A stretch of DNA of 64,000 nt from Oscillospiraceae bacterium (GTDB lineage Bacteria > Bacillota > Clostridia > Oscillospirales > Ruminococcaceae), in contig BQOK01000001.1 in the NCBI GenBank assembly GCA_022835495.1, forward strand, positions 1,798,001-1,862,000, read 5' to 3'. This document shows, one piece after another, positions 43,979 through 51,825 of this stretch (within the stretch, counting starts at the first letter, position 1; the number at the start of each line of letters is the position of its first letter). A model generated the notes under the pieces. It was not told the origin of the DNA, ran no database searches, and was given only the letters and a program-made list of their open reading frames with translations. The position numbers and the translations under genes were made by a program.

Positions 43979-44881
43979 ATGGAAGAACCGAAAAGCAAAG
44001 CGAAGCGCGGGGCAAAGACCGCTGCGGCTGCGCAAGAGGATAAAATCACGCTGCTCCCGCTGTCGGAGCTGCACGACTTCCCCAACCACCCATTCAAGGT
44101 GCGGGACGACGAGGCCATGCAGGAAACGGCGGAGAGCATCCGGCAGTACGGCGTTCTCGCCCCGGCTATCGTCCGTCCCCGCGAGGACGGCGGCTATGAG
44201 ATCATCGCCGGACACCGGCGCAGGCACGGCAGCGAGCTGGCGGGGCTTTCCGCCATGCCCTGCATCGTGCGGCAGATGGACGACGACACCGCCACCATCC
44301 TCATGGTGGACAGCAACATCCAGCGGGAGAATATCCTGCCCTCTGAACGGGCGCAGGCGTATAAAATGAAGCTGGAGGCTATCAAGAGGCAAGGTGCAAG
44401 GCATGATTTAACTTCGCCGCAAATTGCGGCGAAGTTCCGTGCTGACGATGAAGTTGCAAAAAATACAGATGTCAGCGGAGATACTGTTCGCCGCTACATC
44501 CGCCTGACCGAACTCACCCCGGAGCTTCAGCAGATGGTGGACGAGAAGAAGATCGGCATGACTCCCGCCGTGGAAATCTCCTACCTCAAGCCGGAGGAAC
44601 AGCAGATGCTCCTGACCGCCATCGACAGCGAACAGGCTACGCCCTCGCTTTCGCAGGCACAGCGCATGAAAAAGCTCTCCCGCGACGGCAAGCTCAACGA
44701 CGACACCATGCTGGACATCATGATGGAGCAAAAAAAGCCGGAGGGCTACAACGTCGTCCTCTCGGCGGACAAGCTGCGCAAATACTTCCCGCGCTCCTAT
44801 ACGCCGCAGAAGATGGAGGAAACCATCCTGAAGCTGCTGGACGCATGGCTGCGCAAGCGCCAGCGTGACCAGTCCAGATAA
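43979..44881 (+). CDS. ParB-like partition protein
   Basis: 300 residues from the ATG at 43979, with AGGAGG upstream. The ParB/Sulfiredoxin N-domain has ELHDFPNHPFKVRDDEAMQE, the CTP-binding motif GHRRRHGSELAG and NIQRENILPSERAQAYKMKL, then the HTH domain (VSGDTVRRYIRLTELTPELQ). ICE-borne ParB helps keep the excised circle during transfer. Its usual parA neighbour is not seen upstream, consistent with loss at the element junction. Confidence 0.92.
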   Translation: MEEPKSKAKRGAKTAAAAQEDKITLLPLSELHDFPNHPFKVRDDEAMQETAESIRQYGVLAPAIVRPREDGGYEIIAGHRRRHGSELAGLSAMPCIVRQMDDDTATILMVDSNIQRENILPSERAQAYKMKLEAIKRQGARHDLTSPQIAAKFRADDEVAKNTDVSGDTVRRYIRLTELTPELQQMVDEKKIGMTPAVEISYLKPEEQQMLLTAIDSEQATPSLSQAQRMKKLSRDGKLNDDTMLDIMMEQKKPEGYNVVLSADKLRKYFPRSYTPQKMEETILKLLDAWLRKRQRDQSR

Positions 44882-44968
44882 CCGAATACAATCGCAGACA
44901 ACCACGACACCGACCGGGCAGAGAGCTTTCTTTGCCCGGTTTTGTCATATCCAGAGAGGAGCAAAGCC

Positions 44969-45661
44969 ATGTATATCAACACGTTCAAGTATAAGCCGGA
45001 GGACGTTTCCTGCGTCCTCTGCACGGAATATGTCAAAAAGCTGGGCTGCACCGCCCTGTCCTGCTCCTGCCTTGCCGAGCGTATGGAAGCCGGTACGGTG
45101 GGCTATGCGGAGGCCGTCGCGGAGCTGTTTCCGTACCGTCCGCGCCTGACCGCAAGAATCATGCGGCTGGCGGAGAGCTTTCCCGGCACCATGTGGCAGG
45201 ACAACGCCCACAGGAAGCGCATGGAGACCCTGCGGCTGCTGCTGGGCTGCCGCAAGGAGCGCGACACGCCGGAGTTCTTCGCCGCGCTGTATCTGCTGAC
45301 CTCCAGCAAAGAGCTTGCGGACAGGACCTTCAACTGCTTCTTCCGCGGCGGCATCGACTTCCGCTACGCCCGCAGGCGCGGCATCTCATCCCATGACTAC
45401 ACGCTGCTTATGGCGGCAAAGAGCCTTTACTGCCACACGGCGGAGGTCACGCAGGGCGACCTTGCGGAGCCGCAGATCATCCCGGACGAAGCGTTCCGGC
45501 TGCTCATCAACGCCCTGCTCATCGCCCGTTTCGGGCTGGACGCCCTGAAAATCACCGCAAGGCGCGGGCAGCGGGAATATACCCTCCGCCGCCTCATCCG
45601 CCGCGAAGCAGGGGGAAACGCTCCGTCTGCGGGGCTGCTTTTTCCCTCTGAGGGGAGGTGA
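44969..45661 (+). CDS. Conserved ICE hypothetical protein
   Basis: 230 residues from the ATG at 44969 after GAGGAG. Cys-rich N-terminus (VSCVLCTEYVKKLGCTALSC) and an Arg-rich helical body (YRPRLTARIMRLAESFPGTM). Recognised only as an ICE core protein by its place between parB and the replication initiator. Function unknown. Confidence 0.7.
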   Translation: MYINTFKYKPEDVSCVLCTEYVKKLGCTALSCSCLAERMEAGTVGYAEAVAELFPYRPRLTARIMRLAESFPGTMWQDNAHRKRMETLRLLLGCRKERDTPEFFAALYLLTSSKELADRTFNCFFRGGIDFRYARRRGISSHDYTLLMAAKSLYCHTAEVTQGDLAEPQIIPDEAFRLLINALLIARFGLDALKITARRGQREYTLRRLIRREAGGNAPSAGLLFPSEGR

Positions 45662-45666
45662 ACACC

Positions 45667-46548
45667 GTGGCAGTATTTCGCGTGGAGAAGAACCACAATT
45701 ACACGGTCATGTCCAATTACCACCTGCGGGACACCGCCCTGACGCTGAAAGCCATCGGTCTGCTGTCCAAAATGCTCTCTTTGACAGATGAGTGGGACTA
45801 CACCACCCGTGGGCTTGCCGCCATCTGCAAGGAGGGCGTGGACGCCATCGGCGCAGCGCTCAAGGAACTGGAATTGCACGGCTACCTTGTACGCCGCCAG
45901 CTCAGGGACAGCCGCGGGCGCATCACCGACACCGAGTACACCATCTATGAATCCCCGCATCCGCCCTTGCCGGATACGGCTTCACCAGATACGGAAAACC
46001 CGTATCTGGATACCCCGGATACGGAGGAGCCATATACGGAAAAGCCCGCGCAATTAAATAAAGATAGAAGAAATAAAGAAAAAGAAATTCCTGATGAATC
46101 TATTACGGACACATCAAATCCTGATTCAATCTATCCCCCAACCCCCTTGCAGGGCGCGGGATATGACGGGATGGGATACGAGGAAGCGCGAGAGATCGTC
46201 AAAGATAATATCGAGTACGACATTCTCGTGCAGGACCCGCGGCAGGACAGGGAGCAGCTTGACGAGGTGGTGGACCTCATTGCGGAAACCCTCTGCTCCC
46301 GTAAGAAAACCATCGTGATTGCCGGAGACGAGTACCCGGCTGAGATGGTGAAGGAAAAGCTGCTGCGCGTCAATTCCATGCACATCGGCTACGTCTTTGA
46401 CTGCCTGAGGCAGAATACCACCTACGTCCGCAACATCAAGAAATACCTGCTTGCCTCGCTGTTCAACGCTCCCAGCACCATAGGCAGCTACTATTCCGCC
46501 CTCGTCAACCACGATATGTACGGCGACGGGCTGCGGGGCAAGGGCTGA
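45667..46548 (+). CDS. ICE replication initiator-like protein
   Basis: 293 residues from a GTG at 45667, eight bases after GGGAGG. The N-terminal winged helix of the RepA/replisome-organiser type includes FRVEKNHNYTVMSNYHLRDT and LTLKAIGLLSKMLSLTDEWD. A Pro/Asp/Thr-rich linker with degenerate PDT repeats follows, then a C-terminal helical domain (YEEAREIVKDNIEYDILVQD). Probably starts replication of the excised ICE. Confidence 0.82.
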   Translation: MAVFRVEKNHNYTVMSNYHLRDTALTLKAIGLLSKMLSLTDEWDYTTRGLAAICKEGVDAIGAALKELELHGYLVRRQLRDSRGRITDTEYTIYESPHPPLPDTASPDTENPYLDTPDTEEPYTEKPAQLNKDRRNKEKEIPDESITDTSNPDSIYPPTPLQGAGYDGMGYEEAREIVKDNIEYDILVQDPRQDREQLDEVVDLIAETLCSRKKTIVIAGDEYPAEMVKEKLLRVNSMHIGYVFDCLRQNTTYVRNIKKYLLASLFNAPSTIGSYYSALVNHDMYGDGLRGKG

Positions 46549-46575
46549 ATATGACCGAAAAAGGAGGGATGACCC

Positions 46576-47073
46576 ATGCAGGAGGAAGTGGAAAACAGAG
46601 CGGTCACGCTGGTCATCAGCGCAACCAAGCTCACGGCGCGGCTGCTGAAGGCCGCCATTCTCAAATATCTTGCCAGCCGCAAGGAGAAAAAGCTGGCAAA
46701 GGCGCGCGCCGCGCCGGAGAAGCCCACCGGCAAGCAGACGGTGAAGCAGCTCATCGGGCAGAATCAGGGCGTGTCCAACATCGAAATCACCGACAGCAAT
46801 ATCAAATCCTTTGAGCGCGTGGCACGAAAGTACGGCGTGGATTTCGCCGTGAAGAAGGACCGCAGCGTGTCCCCGCCGAAATACCTGGTCTTTTTCAAGG
46901 GGCGGGACGCAGACGCACTGACGGCGGCCTTCAAGGAGTACACGGCAAAGGAGGTCAGGCGCGCCTCGCAGGACAAACCCTCGGTGCTGGAGCAGCTCCG
47001 TGCGCTCAAGGCGAAGGTGCTGTCCCTTACGCCGGACAAAGCTCGGAACAAGGACAAGGGGCTGGAGCTATGA
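46576..47073 (+). CDS. PcfB family protein
   Basis: 165 residues. QEEVENRAVTLVISATKLTA and KQTVKQLIGQNQGVSNIEIT are the family blocks. PcfB of pCF10 is an accessory to the coupling protein and is encoded next to it, as here: the stop overlaps the start of the coupling-protein gene by four bases. Confidence 0.88.
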   Translation: MQEEVENRAVTLVISATKLTARLLKAAILKYLASRKEKKLAKARAAPEKPTGKQTVKQLIGQNQGVSNIEITDSNIKSFERVARKYGVDFAVKKDRSVSPPKYLVFFKGRDADALTAAFKEYTAKEVRRASQDKPSVLEQLRALKAKVLSLTPDKARNKDKGLEL

Positions 47074-47369
47074 AGCAGATCAACGTAAAGAAGCTCCTGC
47101 TTCCCAATCTTCCCTATGTCTTTATCGCGCTCTTTGCCACCAAGCTGGGGCAGGCGGCGCGGCTGGCTCCCGGCGCGGACTTTTCACAAAAGGCGCTGCA
47201 CATCATGGAGGGCTTCGCCGCCGCATTTCAGTCCGCGCTCCCCAGCTTCCACCCCATCGACCTGTGCGTGGGCGTTGCCGCCGCCCTGCTCATCCGGCTT
47301 GCCGTCTACGTCAAGGGGAAGAACGCGCGGAAGTTTCGGAAGAATATCGAGTACGGCAGCGCAAGATGG
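47070..47369 (+). pseudogene. VirD4/TraG coupling protein, fragment 1 (N-terminus)
   Basis: 100 codons: two membrane helices (around NLPYVFIALFATKLGQAARL and IDLCVGVAAALLIRLAVYV), then FRKNIEYGSARW, the point at which homologues continue with G-x-x-x-D-I. The frame then enters element 3 and stops at 47378. The continuation (GNAEDIKPYTDPTF) starts at 56686. Joining the two at the shared ATGG gives W-G in frame. Confidence 0.9.
47366..47369 (+). other. Left attachment core of element 3
   Basis: ATGG at 47366-47369 is repeated at 56682-56685, where the coupling-protein sequence resumes. It marks the recombination core of the serine recombinase; the exact crossover dinucleotide (TG or GG) cannot be told. 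Confidence 0.75.
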
Positions 47370-47425
47370 AGTGCATAATTTTAAGTGTAAAGGAACTCTA
47401 CATGGACGCACAGGAGGTTATGCAC

Positions 47426-49276
47426 ATGACTAATTATAGCAAAATCACCGCCCTTTACTCCCGCCTTTCCGTAGGCGACGAGGACAGGGACGGCGGCGAG
47501 AGCAACAGCATACAGAACCAGAAAATCTTTTTGGAGAACTACGCCAGAGGGCAGCACCTAACCAATATCCGGCACTACATCGACGATGACGAAAGCGGCA
47601 GATTTTTTGACCGCTCTGCCTACTCCCGTATGATGGACGATGTGGAAAACGGCAAAATCGGCGTCTGCATTATGAAAGACCTTACCCGCTGGGGGCGCGA
47701 CTATCTCCAAGTCGGCAACGCTATGGAGATATTCAGACGGAACAACGTGCGCTTTATTGCGGTCAACAACGGCATTGACAGCGAGAAGCCCGACACATTG
47801 GAGTTTGCGCCCTTTATCAACATCATGTCGGAGTGGTACGCAAAGGACATCAGCAAGAAAGTGAAAACGGGCATTAAGACGAAGGGCATGAGTGGAAAGC
47901 CGATTGCCACCGAAGCCCCCTACGGCTATATGAAAGACCCAGACAACAAGGATTTTTGGATAATCGACGAGGAAGCCGCCGAGGTTGTACGCCTTATTTT
48001 CCGTCTGTTTATCGGCGGGAAGAACCGCAACCAAATCGCCGTGTATCTGAAAAACGAGCAAATCCCTACCCCCACTTTCTACATGAAAGACCGGGGACGG
48101 GGGACGTGCAAAAACAAGGCGCTCAATGAGGATAACCGCTGCAAGTGGAACAAAGCCACTTTGACCCATATCCTTACGCGGCAGGAGTATTGCGGCGATG
48201 TAGTCAATTTCAAGACCACAAAGCATTTCCGGGACAAGCGGAACCACTATGTAGACCGGAGCCAATGGCAGATAACCGAGAACGTGCATGAGCCGATTAT
48301 TGACCGCGCCGACTTTGAAACCGCACAGCGGATTTTAGAAAACGCGCCCGTCAAACGCCCCAACGGGGACGGGGAAATCCACCCTTTGTCGGGCTTGCTT
48401 TTCTGTAAGGATTGCGGCGCAAAAATGCACATCCGCATAGATTACAGGAACGGCGGCAAGCGGCACGTTGCCTATTGCAGCGAGTACCACAAGGGGAAAG
48501 CCAAAAACCCCAAGTGCCATTCCCCGCACATCATTGACGCTGACTTGCTCATGCAGACCGTCGCGGAAGTGCTGAAGAAAATCGAGGACTATTCTATCAG
48601 CAACCGGGCGGAGTTTGAAGCCTTAGTGAAAAAGAACCTTGCCATGCAGCAGACCGACCAGACCAAGAAGCAGCAGAAGCGTATCCCGCAAATCACGACG
48701 CGCCTTGAACAGATTGACAAGGTGCTGAATAAGCTCTATGAGGACAACGCCCTCGGCACTATCCCGCAAGACCGCTACGAACAAATGTCGCAGAAGTATT
48801 CAGAAGAATACTACACACTGAAAACGGAGCTTGCGGGGCTGCAAGAGCAGCTATCCGCTTATGAGAACGCGGGAGGACGGGCGCAGAAGTTTTTGAAGCT
48901 GACGGAACGCCATGCCGCCTTTACCGACCTTACCCCTGCCATTCTCAACGAGTTTATCAGCCGGATTGAAGTGCATGAGCGCGACCAGAAAAGGGCGAGA
49001 TACGCAATCCAGCACATCAGCATATATTTCAACTATATCGGCAGGTTTGAGAACGAAGTGACGCAGCTTGCAGAGCCGACCGAGCAGGAAATCCGGCAAA
49101 TGCGGGAGGAAATCGAAGAAGCCAAAAAGGAAAAGAGCCGCGCCTACCACCGGCAGTATTCAAGGGAGTACCGGGCGCGAAACCTTGAAAAGCAGCGGGA
49201 ATATGACCGTATCAAGGCGCGGGAATACCGGGCAAGGAGAAAGGCGCAGGCCGCCGCCGCACAGCCCGCACAGTAA
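47426..49276 (+). CDS. Large serine recombinase of element 3
   Basis: 616 residues from the ATG at 47426, eight bases after AGGAGG; the frame upstream to 47000 belongs to other genes. Resolvase domain with catalytic Ser15 in ALYSRLSVGDE and the Arg motif KDLTRWGRDYLQ. It also has the recombinase domain (YGYMKDPDNKDFWIIDEEAA), a zinc ribbon (CKDCGAKMH) and a C-terminal coiled coil with a basic tail. Complete, so element 3 may still excise. Confidence 0.93.
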   Translation: MTNYSKITALYSRLSVGDEDRDGGESNSIQNQKIFLENYARGQHLTNIRHYIDDDESGRFFDRSAYSRMMDDVENGKIGVCIMKDLTRWGRDYLQVGNAMEIFRRNNVRFIAVNNGIDSEKPDTLEFAPFINIMSEWYAKDISKKVKTGIKTKGMSGKPIATEAPYGYMKDPDNKDFWIIDEEAAEVVRLIFRLFIGGKNRNQIAVYLKNEQIPTPTFYMKDRGRGTCKNKALNEDNRCKWNKATLTHILTRQEYCGDVVNFKTTKHFRDKRNHYVDRSQWQITENVHEPIIDRADFETAQRILENAPVKRPNGDGEIHPLSGLLFCKDCGAKMHIRIDYRNGGKRHVAYCSEYHKGKAKNPKCHSPHIIDADLLMQTVAEVLKKIEDYSISNRAEFEALVKKNLAMQQTDQTKKQQKRIPQITTRLEQIDKVLNKLYEDNALGTIPQDRYEQMSQKYSEEYYTLKTELAGLQEQLSAYENAGGRAQKFLKLTERHAAFTDLTPAILNEFISRIEVHERDQKRARYAIQHISIYFNYIGRFENEVTQLAEPTEQEIRQMREEIEEAKKEKSRAYHRQYSREYRARNLEKQREYDRIKAREYRARRKAQAAAAQPAQ

Positions 49277-49295
49277 AACAGAATAACCGACAACC

Positions 49296-49331
49296 AAGAG
49301 GGATTTTCCGGCTACGGGAAGTCCCTCTTTT
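49296..49331 (+). terminator. Terminator after the recombinase
   Basis: AAGAGGGA...TTCC pairs with GGGAA...TCCCTCTT around a short loop, then TTTT. Confidence 0.75.
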
Positions 49332-49354
49332 GCGCCCGGAGAAAGGAGCCGCCT

Positions 49355-49546
49355 ATGGCAGAACAGACCCCCGACAATATCATCACGACCCAGAGGAACG
49401 GGCAAACCATTGTTGCGGAGCTATTTTTCAATCACAGCAGCACAGAAACATTCCGCGACAAGCTGCTCAAACTGATACTTGCCGACAGTTCGCGTTTATC
49501 CGCGTCTGACGGTCAAGAGCCGGAAAAATCGGAAATCTTGCGATAA
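49355..49546 (+). CDS. tnpW: TnpW-like transposon-encoded protein
   Basis: 63 residues; ATG with AAAGGAG upstream. IITTQRNGQTIVAELFFNHS and STETFRDKLLK match the TnpW at 28516. Small and slightly basic, function unknown. Confidence 0.8.
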   Translation: MAEQTPDNIITTQRNGQTIVAELFFNHSSTETFRDKLLKLILADSSRLSASDGQEPEKSEILR

Positions 49547-49680
49547 CAGCCGCCCCGACGAACCATTCCCCGTCCGGGCGGTTTTTATCGTCAAAAACGC
49601 TGTTTTCCCCAAGTCAAGAGCCGGAGAAAACACCCGAAAAATGCCCCTATTGCGTAACAGGGACGCAGAAAGGAGCTTGC

Positions 49681-49983
49681 ATGAGAACAGGGCTTACCAA
49701 GCAGGAAAAGACCACAGATATTTGGTTTGACGAGAAAGCCCCCCTTATCCATATCCGCACCCACAACACCGCCTTGAAAAAGCGTCTGCTTGCATACAGC
49801 CGCCGTTATCCGGCGATCTGCCAGCAGACCGACGCAGACCCGGAAACGGGCTGCATGGAGTTTGATATTGAGAAAGGCCGCTTCTCTTTCCGTCTGACCG
49901 CCCCATACAGTGAGGAACGCCGGAGAGCCGCCAGCGAAGCGGCGAAATCTGCCGCGAGCAATCTCACGCGAAGTGTGGTATAA
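49681..49983 (+). CDS. Conserved transposon-borne hypothetical
   Basis: 100 residues; ATG after AAAGGAG. MRTGLTKQEKTTDIWFDEKA, IHIRTHNTALKKRLLAYSRR and FSFRLTAPYSEERRRAASEA give it the look of a conserved small soluble protein of mobilizable elements. No function is known to me. Confidence 0.75.
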   Translation: MRTGLTKQEKTTDIWFDEKAPLIHIRTHNTALKKRLLAYSRRYPAICQQTDADPETGCMEFDIEKGRFSFRLTAPYSEERRRAASEAAKSAASNLTRSVV

Positions 49984-50067
49984 TTTTTTTGAAAAAGTTT
50001 TGGATTTGATGTAGTATTCGCCGCTAAAACCGTAGTATATAGGTGAAGCCGGAAAGGAGGCGGTGAG

Positions 50068-50628
50068 ATGATAGACGATGAAAAAATCATAGAAATGTTC
50101 TTTGAACGGTCAGAGCAAGGCATACGGGAGCTGGACATTAAATACGGAAAAATCTGCCACAACCTCTCGTACAACATCGTGAACAACAGGCAGGACGCGG
50201 AGGAATGCGTCAACGACGCTTACTTAGGCGCATGGAACGCCATTCCCCCGGTACGCCCTAACCCGCTGCTCAGCTACATCGTGAAAATCGTTCGGAACAT
50301 TTCACTCAAAATCTATTGGAGAAAGGAAGCAGCAAAACGAAGCGGACACTATAAGATTGCCTTAGAGGAAATCGAGGGCTATATCGCAGACCAGAAAACC
50401 GTGGAAGATGAAATTGAAGCCAGGGAGTTAGCCCGTATCATCGAAGAATTTTTGGACACGCTGACACTCGAAAACCGCGTTATCTTCATGCGCCGCTATT
50501 GGTTTGCCGATAGCTATAAGAGCATAGCCGAGTTTATGGGGCTTTCGGAGAAAAACATCTCCGTCCGGCTGACCCGTATCCGAGAGAAAATGAAACAATA
50601 TTTGATAGAAAGAGAGGTATTCATATGA
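50068..50628 (+). CDS. ECF-type RNA polymerase sigma factor
   Basis: 186 residues. Region 2 (GKICHNLSYNIVNNRQDAEE, ECVNDAYLGAWN) and region 4 (ENRVIFMRRYWFADSYKSIA, LSEKNISVRLTRIREKM) are present, with no region 3. Directs polymerase to a small regulon, likely including its own promoter. It overlaps its partner gene by four bases. GTAGTAT occurs twice in the 60 bases upstream (50011 and 50031) and could be part of the autoregulated promoter. Confidence 0.9.
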   Translation: MIDDEKIIEMFFERSEQGIRELDIKYGKICHNLSYNIVNNRQDAEECVNDAYLGAWNAIPPVRPNPLLSYIVKIVRNISLKIYWRKEAAKRSGHYKIALEEIEGYIADQKTVEDEIEARELARIIEEFLDTLTLENRVIFMRRYWFADSYKSIAEFMGLSEKNISVRLTRIREKMKQYLIEREVFI

Positions 50629-51173
50629 ATGTGAAGAAGTTTTCCGACGCCATGAGCGAACTTGATACGAAATATGTTGATGAAGCTCTTTCCTATGACA
50701 AATCGCATATGTCGAAGGTAAGACCTCGAAAGTGGGGTATCTTAATTGCGGCTGTCATAGCCGTATTAGCCCTTTGTGGTTTTGCGGCGTATGAGCTTGG
50801 ATTATTTGACCCGTGGCTCCAGAAGCCATCTACTGATCCTGTTCAAACTGTTCAAAGTGCGATTGAAGGACAAGCTGGTAAAGAGTACACTATTTCTGTG
50901 CGTGTGGATGAAATCAAAGTGGACGAAAGCGAAACAGAGCGTGTTATCGAAATGTACTCCGGCAGCGACCTTGCAAAAGAAAGAGGATGGACGGACGAAT
51001 ACCTTGCAGAGCATTTTGTTGTGGTATGGGCGAAATACTATGTAGAGTATGACCATACAAAAACATTTTTGGATGACGGTTACACAGAACAGTATTTCTA
51101 CCTGACCCAAGATACAAAATCTGGTGAATGGGCGATTTCTGATAACACATCTCCCAACATAACGACAGAATAG
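50625..51173 (+). CDS. Single-pass membrane partner of the ECF sigma factor
   Basis: 182 residues. A cytosolic N-terminus of about 35 residues (KKFSDAMSELDTKYVDEALS), one membrane helix (WGILIAAVIAVLALCGFAAY) and an extracellular domain of about 120 residues. This topology and the ATGA overlap make it a probable anti-sigma factor sensing something outside the cell. The family is not named with certainty. Confidence 0.75.
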   Translation: MNVKKFSDAMSELDTKYVDEALSYDKSHMSKVRPRKWGILIAAVIAVLALCGFAAYELGLFDPWLQKPSTDPVQTVQSAIEGQAGKEYTISVRVDEIKVDESETERVIEMYSGSDLAKERGWTDEYLAEHFVVVWAKYYVEYDHTKTFLDDGYTEQYFYLTQDTKSGEWAISDNTSPNITTE

Positions 51174-51227
51174 GCTTACAGTTTGTAGGGTAGATATGCG
51201 ATTGCTGAACAACTAAATATTTAACCA

Positions 51228-51270
51228 AGAGCAGCTATTTTCATTTTGAAAACGGCTGCTCTTTTCTTTT
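51228..51270 (+). terminator. Terminator of the sigma/anti-sigma operon
   Basis: AGAGCAGC (51228-51235) with GCTGCTCT (51255-51262), then TTTCTTTT. Confidence 0.85.
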
Positions 51271-51298
51271 GCCCGTGAGCAGAAAGGAGCGACCAGCC

Positions 51299-51595
51299 AT
51301 GACGAAACCGAGAGAGAAAACCCGCGAGGAATTGACCGCCGAGATTGAGGACGGCAAGAAGAAAATCCGGCAGTTTGAGAACCGGGAGAAAATCATCAAG
51401 CAGAAGCTATCCGTTGAGGAACGCAAGGCGAGAAACCACAGGCTTTGCAAGCGCGGCGGCTTCATGGAGAGTCTTGTGCCGGAGCTGATTGCCATGCCGG
51501 ACGAGGACGCGAAAGCCTTTTTACGGCTTGCCTTGACGAGCGAGCCAGCACAGGAGTTTTTGAAAAAACGAGCCGGGGACGGGAACGCAGAATAA
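51299..51595 (+). CDS. DUF3847-type mobilization accessory protein
   Basis: 98 residues from the ATG at 51299, with AAAGGAG upstream. Coiled coil (REELTAEIEDGKKKIRQFEN), then HRLCKRGGFMESLVPELIAM. Counterpart of the protein at 33292, again next to oriT and relaxase. Confidence 0.78.
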   Translation: MTKPREKTREELTAEIEDGKKKIRQFENREKIIKQKLSVEERKARNHRLCKRGGFMESLVPELIAMPDEDAKAFLRLALTSEPAQEFLKKRAGDGNAE

Positions 51596-51604
51596 TCCCT
51601 TTGG

Positions 51605-51650
51605 AACAAAGGGCGCACTTATACACCCTTGCGGGCGTGTGCGCTCTGCC
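51605..51650 (-). other. oriT: oriT of element 3 (RSF1010-like nick site)
   Basis: On the minus strand, GCCC-GCAA-GGGT hairpin followed by GTATAAGTGCGCCCTTTG. The plus-strand block GGGCGCACTTATACACC is shared with element 1's oriT. Predicted nick between 51613 and 51614. From here to 51825 no gene is seen. Confidence 0.8.
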
Positions 51651-51825
51651 GAGGGCTTATCTCCGCACAGGGAACTTCCCCGCGCTCCGATATGGCGGCT
51701 TTGCCGCAACAAGGGGCTGCACCCCTTGCGCCGCTTACGCGGCTATCCCTGCACACCCACAAAAAACAGTACACCCGCTTGCGCGTCTGTACTATTTTTG
51801 CGGGTTTTATTATCCTATCCGGGAG

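Noticed and set aside
47000..47425. N-terminal extension of the element 3 recombinase frame
   Set aside because: It overlaps PcfB and the coupling-protein fragment in another frame; the ATG at 47426 has a perfect AGGAGG and matches the family N-terminus.
51445..51825. Relaxase N-terminal extension back to 51445
   Set aside because: This part overlaps the DUF3847 gene and the oriT in another frame and lacks protein-like composition.
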